DNA of 11,907 nucleotides from Rickettsiales bacterium (GTDB taxonomy: Bacteria; Pseudomonadota; Alphaproteobacteria; Methylaequorales; Methylaequoraceae), in contig PALK01000059.1 in NCBI GenBank assembly GCA_002710765.1, positions 1 through 11,907 on the forward strand. Reading direction: 5' to 3'. Positions 6,998 to 11,907 of the stretch are shown in pieces. Both the position numbers and the translations under genes were made by a program. The notes under the pieces were generated by a model. That model searched no databases. It had not been told where the DNA came from and saw only the letters and a list, made by a program, of their open reading frames with translations. Every line of letters starts with the position of its first letter. Within the stretch, counting starts at the first letter, position 1.

Positions 6998-8233
6998 TTG
7001 AAGGCAAATAGTACAAAAATAAGTGACAAAAAAAATACTGGTCCCCTTTCAGGGCTAAGAATTCTTGACTTATCTCGGATCTTAGCCGGTCCAACCTGCA
7101 CCCAGCTTTTGGGAGACTATGGAGCCGATATTATAAAAGTGGAAAAACCTGGATCTGGTGATGATACTCGTGCTTGGGGGCCTCCTTATGCTAAAGATGA
7201 AAATAATGAGGATACGGCAGAGAGTGCTTATTATTTATCTTCAAATCGTAACAAGCGTTCAATAACCCTTGATATTTCAAAAAAAGATGGCCTTAAAACT
7301 CTAAAGTCACTTTTAAATCACAGTGACGTTTTGATTGAAAACTTTAAGGTAGGGAGCTTAGCTAAATATGGACTTGATTATGAAACCTTATCCCATGAAT
7401 ATCCCGAGCTAATTTACTGTTCAATAACCGGCTTTGGGCAAACCGGTCCTAATGCTCATCGCCCCGGGTATGACTTATTGGCCCAAGCTTTTGGAGGTAT
7501 AATGAGTATTACAGGAACACCTCAAGGTGAACCAATGAAAGTTGGAGTTGGAATAGCTGATGTCGTTTGCGGACTATATTCATGCACAGCTATTTTAGCA
7601 GCCTTGCAGCATCGAAATTTGACCAAGGAAGGTCAACACATTGATATTAGCCTAATTGACACCCAAATCGCTTGGCTTATCAATGCTGGTACCAATTATC
7701 TAATTTCTGGCCAGGAACCTAATAGATTGGGCAATCAACATCCCAATATTGTTCCATACCAAGTTTTTGAGGTGACAGATGGTCATGTTATTATTGCAGT
7801 TGGAAATGATGATCAATTCGCCAGATTTTGTCAGATAATTGGTCGCACTGACATTTCAAAAAATGAAAAATATAGTACAAACAATAAAAGAATAGAAAAT
7901 AGAGAAGAGTTAATATCAATGTTATCCCTGGAGATCAAGAAGTTCTCAAAAAATAGCTTGATAGAAAAAATGGATGAGCACAAAATACCTGGTGGTTCAA
8001 TAAATAATTTGGGAGAGGTATTTAATTCAAGTCAAGTAAAGGCGCGTAATATGAAAATCAAAATGTGGAATAGGCGATTTAAAAATGGATCCATTGACCT
8101 AATTGGGAATCCAGTAAAATTTAATAAAACCCCAGTAAGTTATCGTCTCACACCTCCCACATGCGGTGAACATAATGACGAAATAGGCTATGAGATTAAT
8201 ACTGCCTTTAAAAAGAAATCAGCAAAAGAGTAA
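6998..8233 (+). CDS. act: Family III (CaiB/BaiF-type) CoA-transferase, probably activates 3-sulfinopropionate
   Basis: A 411-residue family III CoA-transferase, an enzyme that moves CoA from a donor such as succinyl-CoA to an organic acid through an aspartyl-CoA thioester. The family opening is clear at residues 17-50 (LSGLRILDLSRILAGP, then GADIIKVE). The predicted catalytic aspartate is Asp188 in GVGIADVVCGLY, and GYDLLAQAFGG (158-167) is also typical. The start is TTG at 6998: a TGA lies in frame at 6989-6991, and no ATG precedes the conserved N-terminus. The ribosome site is weak. It ends four bases before the desulfinase-like gene, so the two are surely co-transcribed. In Variovorax paradoxus TBEA6 a family III transferase (Act) loads 3-sulfinopropionate with CoA for the desulfinase; I infer the same role here from the partner gene. 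The family call is firm, the substrate is not: carnitine, oxalate or other acids are handled by relatives. Confidence 0.75.
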   Translation: MKANSTKISDKKNTGPLSGLRILDLSRILAGPTCTQLLGDYGADIIKVEKPGSGDDTRAWGPPYAKDENNEDTAESAYYLSSNRNKRSITLDISKKDGLKTLKSLLNHSDVLIENFKVGSLAKYGLDYETLSHEYPELIYCSITGFGQTGPNAHRPGYDLLAQAFGGIMSITGTPQGEPMKVGVGIADVVCGLYSCTAILAALQHRNLTKEGQHIDISLIDTQIAWLINAGTNYLISGQEPNRLGNQHPNIVPYQVFEVTDGHVIIAVGNDDQFARFCQIIGRTDISKNEKYSTNNKRIENREELISMLSLEIKKFSKNSLIEKMDEHKIPGGSINNLGEVFNSSQVKARNMKIKMWNRRFKNGSIDLIGNPVKFNKTPVSYRLTPPTCGEHNDEIGYEINTAFKKKSAKE

Positions 8234-8237
8234 GAGA

Positions 8238-9428
8238 ATGACTGACCTAAATAAAGACCAAATAAACCTTAAGAATAGAGCAAAAGAATTAGCTGAAAAA
8301 AGCTTTCTTCCAAAAGCAACAGAAGTTGACCGAACTGAGGAATATCCATGGGAGAGTATTAAAACCCTTAATAAAGAGGGATTTATGGGCATGACTATTC
8401 CAGAGAGTTACGGAGGCAAGGGGTGTAATTATCATGACGTAGTCATTGTAATAGAGGAAATGGCGAGATGCTGTGCAACAATGGGTAGAATTACAGTTGA
8501 AGCTAACATGGGCGCAATAGGTGCCATCATGGAATATGGAACTGAAAAACAAAAGAAACTTGCTGCTGATTGTGTCCTATCAGGGGATAAACCGGCGATA
8601 TGCATAACAGAGCCAGGAGCAGGCTCTGCTGCTACTGAAATGACCACAACCGCTGAGTTGAAAGGCGAAAAGTATATTCTTAATGGTCAAAAATATTGGA
8701 TTACTGGTGGTGGAGTATCACGACTCCATTTAATTTTCGCCAAACTAATGGAAGATGGTGAGTCAAAGGGCATTGCTGGTTTTATAGTATTGAGGGACGA
8801 AAACCAAGCTTTAAAGGTAGGTGCTCGCGAACCAGCCATGGGAGTTAGAGGAATACCTGAAACCTACATTCACTTTGAAAATATGGAAGTAGACAAAGAT
8901 ATGATTGTTATACCCCCAGAAGGTATAAAGCGTGGGTTTGCTGGTTTAATGAATGCATATAATGCTCAAAGAGTAGGTGCAGGCACAGTGGCGCTTGGCA
9001 TAGCCCAAGGAGCTTATGAAAGCGCATTGTCATACGCTTTGGATAGAAAACAATTTGGTCGACCTATAGCTGAATTTCAAGGACTCCAATGGATGATGGC
9101 AGATATGTCCATTGGACTAGAAGCATCAAGAGCTTTATTACATAACGCAGCAAAAGGCGCAGGCAACAGTTTTCCAGACATGGAGGCAGCTGCAAAAGCA
9201 AAGGTTTTGGCATCAGAAACAGCTATAAAGGTTACAAATGACGCGTTACAAATCCACGGATCAATGGGTTACTCCCGGTGCTTAGATTTGGAACGACATG
9301 TACGTGATGCTCGGATGTTTACCATAGCAGGGGGAACAGCACAAATTTTACGGACTCAAATTGCGAGTAAGATTCTTGGGATAAGGATCCCTCAGAAACG
9401 TGATGGGTATTTAAGACATAACAGTTAG
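8238..9428 (+). CDS. acd: Acyl-CoA dehydrogenase-fold 3-sulfinopropionyl-CoA desulfinase
   Basis: A 396-residue acyl-CoA dehydrogenase-superfamily flavoprotein. Its usual catalytic glutamate is absent at both known positions: Gly365 in IAGGTAQILRTQ, where medium-chain enzymes have Glu, and Gln244 in NAQRVGAG, where isovaleryl- and long-chain enzymes have Glu. It carries Arg84 in ATMGRITVEANMGAIGAI. Arg84 and Gln at 246 are the reported signature of the Advenella mimigardefordensis DPN7 desulfinase, and many blocks match that protein as I remember it (IVIEEMA, YWITGGGVS, MGVRGIPET, GIAQ, FQGLQWM, C-terminal RDGYL). That enzyme cleaves 3-sulfinopropionyl-CoA to propionyl-CoA and sulfite without net oxidation. 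The ATG at 8238, four bases after the CoA-transferase stop, starts at the family's normal N-terminus; the frame extends to an ATG at 8190 inside the upstream gene, which is less likely. The next gene is convergent, 49 bases away, with no clear terminator between. Confidence 0.87.
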   Translation: MTDLNKDQINLKNRAKELAEKSFLPKATEVDRTEEYPWESIKTLNKEGFMGMTIPESYGGKGCNYHDVVIVIEEMARCCATMGRITVEANMGAIGAIMEYGTEKQKKLAADCVLSGDKPAICITEPGAGSAATEMTTTAELKGEKYILNGQKYWITGGGVSRLHLIFAKLMEDGESKGIAGFIVLRDENQALKVGAREPAMGVRGIPETYIHFENMEVDKDMIVIPPEGIKRGFAGLMNAYNAQRVGAGTVALGIAQGAYESALSYALDRKQFGRPIAEFQGLQWMMADMSIGLEASRALLHNAAKGAGNSFPDMEAAAKAKVLASETAIKVTNDALQIHGSMGYSRCLDLERHVRDARMFTIAGGTAQILRTQIASKILGIRIPQKRDGYLRHNS

Positions 9429-9477
9429 TCGTATTTTAAATTCAAAAGTTTAGTCATTGTGAACGCATAGACATTTC

Positions 9478-9828
9478 TTAGATTTGCCATGCTCCATGAA
9501 ATTCGTAAGCTATCGCTGGAGTATCTCCAATCACCCAAGCGTCATGACCAGGTTTGATAGAATAAGCATCACCTTCTCCATAGGTTTTCTCAGTCCCATC
9601 ATCATGGCGGCATGTAATGTGTCCCTGGACAACTACCCCTAAATGAGTTGCCTGACAACTATCCGTACCAGCTAGTGGTTTTATATCATTAGACCATTTC
9701 CAACCGGGTTGAACCACCAATTTCATCACTTTTTGGCCACCAACATTCACCACTTCTACTTTGGCATTATTTGGCTCCATGACTTCTGAAGCATCTTTTG
9801 CAAAATTTTTTACATCGATTGAGCTCAT
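9478..9828 (-). CDS. Small single-domain cupin protein of unknown function
   Basis: A 116-residue one-domain cupin, predicted cytoplasmic. The ATG at 9828-9826 is preceded by AAGGG about eight bases upstream; the frame extends to a GTG at 9855 without such a site. Conserved-looking parts are PGWKWSNDIKPLAGTDSC (41-58), THLGVVVQG (61-69) and GDAYSIKPGHDAWVIGD (86-102), with the second cupin motif centred on PGH (93-95). The first motif lacks the normal His-x-His and Glu: by position, Asp56, Cys58 and His62 stand there instead, so metal binding, if any, uses an unusual set with His95. I recognise the family as a widespread cupin but know no assigned reaction. It is convergent to the desulfinase gene and divergent from the ABC importer, so it may share control with the importer. 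It is far shorter than cysteine- or mercaptopropionate-dioxygenases (about 200 residues). Confidence 0.75.
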   Translation of the reverse strand: MSSIDVKNFAKDASEVMEPNNAKVEVVNVGGQKVMKLVVQPGWKWSNDIKPLAGTDSCQATHLGVVVQGHITCRHDDGTEKTYGEGDAYSIKPGHDAWVIGDTPAIAYEFHGAWQI

Positions 9829-9926
9829 TTTTTTTCCCTTTTCCAAAACATACACTGGTTACTTAACATAAAAAACCGTATAAATATCTGGGTGACGCAA
9901 GGATAGTTAAGAAAGTGGTTTTTTTT

Positions 9927-9952
9927 TATAGCCTACTATAGAAAAATCTATA
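9927..9952. promoter_or_regulatory. Overlapping CTATA dyads between the cupin and ABC importer genes
   Basis: TATAG-N4-CTATA (9927-9940) overlaps TATAGA-N4-TCTATA (9937-9952); both have perfect arms and share the middle CTATA half. The site is 98 bases before the cupin start and 64 before the binding-protein start, a position fitting a shared operator. No convincing promoter hexamers were found; TATACT at 9949-9954 is a weak plus-strand minus-10 candidate. The remainder of the 187-base gap shows only a T-run at 9919-9927. Confidence 0.35.
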
Positions 9953-10015
9953 CTAATTGGGAAATTGGGGCTTTTGTTTTAAAGTCCTCCCACCAAAAAG
10001 AAAGGAATTAACATA

Positions 10016-11023
10016 ATGCCATATAAGTTATTCGTAGGCCTAATTCTCATGTTCTCCGCTCCCGTCATGAGTTGGGCAGAGAGTAAAATATCTTTTGCAC
10101 TTGACTGGAAATTTGAAGGACCAAGTTCCCCCTATTTTTACGCTATTGATAAAGGTTTCTTTAAAGCTGAGGGGCTAGAAGTAGAAATTTCTGCAGGGAA
10201 AGGATCACTTGACGCTATACCTAAAGTAGCAACTGGAGCTTTCCCCATAGGGTTTGCTGATATTAATAGTATAGCAAAATTTTTAGATAAGAATCCTGGA
10301 GCTCCAGTAACTGGAGTAATGATGATATATGATAAACCACCCTTCGCTATTGCAGGGCGTCGAAGCCTTGGTATCAACAGTCCAAAAGATCTTGAAGGTA
10401 GAACTTTAGGCGCGCCACCCCCAGACGGGGCCTGGGCACAGTTTCCAGCTTTTGCCTCTGCAAACAACCTTGCAGAAGACAAAATAACCGTTGAACCAGT
10501 AGGGTTTCCAACAAGAGAACCCATGCTTGCTGAGAAGAAAGTTGACGCAATTACTGGATTTTCTTTTTCTATGTTTCTAAATTTGGTTAGATTGGGGGTC
10601 CCAGAAGATGATATCTCTATTTTACTCATGGCAGATCATGGCCTAGACCTTTATGGAAACTCAATCATTGTGAATACTGATTTTGCAAAGAAAAATCCGG
10701 ATGTCGTAACTGGTTTCTTGAGAGCCGTTGCTAAAGGTTGGAAAGAAGCTATTTCAAACCCAACGGATGCAGTGAAAAGCATGATAAAAAGGAACCCTGC
10801 AGCAGATTTGACCTTAGAAACGCGCCGTTTACAGTTGGCAATAGATGGTAATGTAGTAACTGATTACACCACTGCCAACGGAATGGGCAATATAGACCCA
10901 TCTAGGATGGCTCGCGCTATCAAGCAACTGGGAGAAAACTACCAATTCGACAATACTCCCAATTCGGCGCTTTACTTTACTGATGAATATCTCCCGAATG
11001 ATGGGAGTTTAAGGCTTAATTAA
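10016..11023 (+). CDS. ABC transporter substrate-binding protein, NMT1/SsuA-TauA type
   Basis: A 335-residue periplasmic binding protein for an ABC importer. Residues 1-21 form a Sec signal (charged start, then FVGLILMFSAPVMSWA, cleavage likely after Ala21). The mature part opens with ISFALDWKFEGPSSPYFYAIDKGFF, the NMT1/Thi5-like fold also used by sulfonate (SsuA), taurine (TauA) and thiamine-precursor binding proteins. The cysteine-rich CCCFC motif of Thi5/NMT1 enzymes is absent, which argues for transport and not synthesis. The ATG has AAGGA about nine bases upstream. It is first in an operon with the ATPase and permease, and a hairpin follows its stop. The ligand is not readable: aromatic sulfur or nitrogen compounds, nitriles, pyrimidines and sulfonates are all handled by relatives. 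The sulfur-rich neighbourhood favours a sulfonate or sulfinate, by inference only. Confidence 0.85.
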   Translation: MPYKLFVGLILMFSAPVMSWAESKISFALDWKFEGPSSPYFYAIDKGFFKAEGLEVEISAGKGSLDAIPKVATGAFPIGFADINSIAKFLDKNPGAPVTGVMMIYDKPPFAIAGRRSLGINSPKDLEGRTLGAPPPDGAWAQFPAFASANNLAEDKITVEPVGFPTREPMLAEKKVDAITGFSFSMFLNLVRLGVPEDDISILLMADHGLDLYGNSIIVNTDFAKKNPDVVTGFLRAVAKGWKEAISNPTDAVKSMIKRNPAADLTLETRRLQLAIDGNVVTDYTTANGMGNIDPSRMARAIKQLGENYQFDNTPNSALYFTDEYLPNDGSLRLN

Positions 11024-11033
11024 TGCCCTTTAA

Positions 11034-11058
11034 TTGGGTGGCATAACTTGCCACCCAA
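11034..11058 (+). other. Perfect hairpin between binding-protein and ATPase genes
   Basis: TTGGGTGGCA (11034-11043) and TGCCACCCAA (11049-11058) form a perfect ten-pair stem with a five-base loop (TAACT). It begins 11 bases after the binding-protein stop and ends 16 bases before the ATPase start. It is followed by an A-run, not a U-run, so it is not a normal terminator on this strand. It most likely protects the binding-protein message or limits readthrough and translation of the downstream genes. Confidence 0.6.
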
Positions 11059-11074
11059 AAAAGAAAATTATTTA

Positions 11075-11857
11075 ATGCATATTGAATTAAAAAATATTTC
11101 CCACAGCTTTCAACTAGAAACAGGTCCGTTGCCTGTTTTACAAAACCTATCTTTATCAGTTCCTAGAGGAAAGTTTGTTTCTATTGTAGGGCCTTCTGGC
11201 TGTGGAAAATCCACAATCACTAGATTAGTGAGTGGCTTGCTGAAATCTGATCAAGGAAGTGTATTTATTTCTGAACAAAAAGTTACTTCCCCAAGATCAA
11301 CAGTAGGAATGGCATTTCAGAATCCAGTTCTTCTAGAATGGCGAAATATACTTGATAATGTCCTCTTACCTCTTGAAATAGTGTCTAAAAGTATGGCCAG
11401 TGAAAAAAAACAACAAAGAGGTCGTGAACTATTAAAACTGGTAGGCCTAGAAGGATTTGAGAAAAGTCGTCCGTCTGAATTATCTGGAGGGATGAAACAA
11501 AGAGCTTCCCTTTGTAGGGCTTTGGTGCACAAACCTGAAGTTCTTATATTGGACGAGCCTTTTGGTGCTTTAGACGCTTTTACTAGAGAAGATCTCTGGC
11601 AGACAATGCTGACTCTTAAGAAAAAAGAGACTTTTACCTGTATCCTCATAACCCATGATTTGAGAGAGGCAATTTTTCTAGGAGATGAGGTCTTAGTATT
11701 GTCAGGAAGACCTGCTACCCTCCAATTCAAACTAGAGGTTTGTCTAGGGGAAAATCGAGAGCTCGATGACCTATATACAAACCAAACCACAGAGTCCTTA
11801 GCTATTTTGAGGAAACAGATTGAAATTGCCCAAAATAAAAAAGCTGCTCATGAATAA
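11075..11857 (+). CDS. ABC transporter ATPase, SsuB/TauB type
   Basis: The cytoplasmic ATP-hydrolysing subunit of the importer, 260 residues. All nucleotide-binding motifs are intact: Walker A GPSGCGKST (39-47), Q-loop Gln82 in FQNP, signature LSGGMKQR (136-143), Walker B VLILDEPF (156-163), D-loop GALDA and the switch His194 in ITHDLREA. The order and wording are typical of the nitrate/sulfonate/taurine ATPase group. The chosen start is ATG at 11075, which begins the normal N-terminus (MHIELKNISHSF). An in-frame TTG at 11048 lies in the loop and arm of the hairpin and would add nine atypical residues. No clear ribosome site precedes the ATG, so translation may be low or coupled. Its stop overlaps the permease start by eight bases. 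Confidence 0.9.
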   Translation: MHIELKNISHSFQLETGPLPVLQNLSLSVPRGKFVSIVGPSGCGKSTITRLVSGLLKSDQGSVFISEQKVTSPRSTVGMAFQNPVLLEWRNILDNVLLPLEIVSKSMASEKKQQRGRELLKLVGLEGFEKSRPSELSGGMKQRASLCRALVHKPEVLILDEPFGALDAFTREDLWQTMLTLKKKETFTCILITHDLREAIFLGDEVLVLSGRPATLQFKLEVCLGENRELDDLYTNQTTESLAILRKQIEIAQNKKAAHE

Positions 11858-11907
11858 TCTTAAAAATATAATGATTCCGTTGATTGCCCTTATTATTTTT
11901 GGTTTGT
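11850..11907 (+). CDS. ABC transporter permease, N-terminus only (cut by window end)
   Basis: An ATG at 11850 opens a frame that runs to the window end: 19 codons starting MNNLKNIMIPLIALIIFGL. A short basic start followed by a hydrophobic helix fits the first membrane segment of a binding-protein-dependent permease, the expected third gene of this operon. The eight-base overlap with the ATPase gene suggests coupled translation. The identification rests mainly on position, because conserved permease motifs lie beyond the window. Confidence 0.6.
   Translation, partial: MNNLKNIMIPLIALIIFGL

Noticed and set aside
8190..8237. Starting the desulfinase at ATG 8190
   Set aside because: It lies inside the CoA-transferase gene and adds 16 basic residues; ATG 8238 begins at the family's normal N-terminus.
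8238..9428. Reading the acyl-CoA dehydrogenase-like gene as CaiA or DmdC (with the CoA-transferase as CaiB)
   Set aside because: CaiA, as I recall it, keeps Glu in DHERF, where this protein has Gln in NAQR, and the overall block pattern matches the desulfinase. DmdC-type enzymes are true dehydrogenases and need the catalytic Glu that is missing here.
9429..9477. Terminator between the convergent desulfinase and cupin genes
   Set aside because: I could find no stem of useful length in these 49 bases on either strand.
9478..9828. Cupin as a 3-mercaptopropionate or cysteine dioxygenase supplying 3-sulfinopropionate
   Set aside because: At 116 residues it is little more than half the length of those enzymes and lacks their three-histidine iron site.
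9829..9855. Starting the cupin at GTG 9855
   Set aside because: The ATG at 9828 follows an AAGGG ribosome site; the extension would consume that site as coding sequence.
10138..10629. Long antisense reading frame inside the ABC binding-protein gene
   Set aside because: Its translation looks like a reverse-frame shadow (rich in Ser, Pro, Ala with no family pattern), and the plus-strand gene is a clear family member. The same holds for antisense frames at 4196-4585 and 11317-11790.
10991..11007. CTCCC-N7-GGGAG followed by TTT as a terminator
   Set aside because: Only five pairs, inside the last codons of the binding-protein gene, and followed by just three T; the stem at 11034-11058 is much stronger.

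Overview
The window is AT-rich DNA with short intergenic gaps, TRAP and ABC uptake systems, a choline-sulfatase-type sulfatase and a family III CoA-transferase/acyl-CoA dehydrogenase pair. This gene mix suits a free-living, probably marine, alphaproteobacterium; that placement is inference, because no rRNA or other marker gene is present. I saw no tRNA, CRISPR array, transposase or phage gene.

Layout: (1) 1-929, minus strand, a membrane fatty-acid-desaturase-type protein cut by the window edge. (2) 1058-1954, plus strand, a LysR-type regulator divergent from it, with a LysR-type T-N11-A dyad in the gap. (3) 6676-1951, minus strand, a probable operon dctP-dctQ-dctM-betC: a TRAP transporter followed by a choline-sulfatase-family sulfatase. 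A strong hairpin lies between dctP and dctQ. (4) 6677-6997, a 321-base divergent control region rich in small dyads, with one good sigma70-like promoter. (5) 6998-9428, plus strand, a family III CoA-transferase followed 4 bases later by an acyl-CoA dehydrogenase-fold enzyme. (6) 9828-9478, minus strand, a small cupin. (7) 10016-11907, plus strand, an ABC importer: NMT1/SsuA-type binding protein, ATPase, and the first 19 codons of a permease.

The most informative gene is the acyl-CoA dehydrogenase homologue at 8238-9428. It lacks glutamate at both positions where this family carries its catalytic base (Gly365 and Gln244 instead) and has Arg84. From memory, this combination and the surrounding sequence match 3-sulfinopropionyl-CoA desulfinase (Acd of Advenella mimigardefordensis DPN7), which cleaves 3-sulfinopropionyl-CoA to propionyl-CoA and sulfite. 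The CoA-transferase before it would then be the activating succinyl-CoA:3-sulfinopropionate CoA-transferase (Act type). Together they form a desulfination module.

With the sulfatase, the TRAP system and an ABC system of a class that often carries sulfonates, the whole window reads as an organosulfur uptake and breakdown island: one arm would release sulfate (and choline), the other sulfite and propionyl-CoA. The window shows no 3-mercaptopropionate dioxygenase, sulfite dehydrogenase or choline dehydrogenase, so the supply and disposal steps, and the substrates of both transporters, remain inference.
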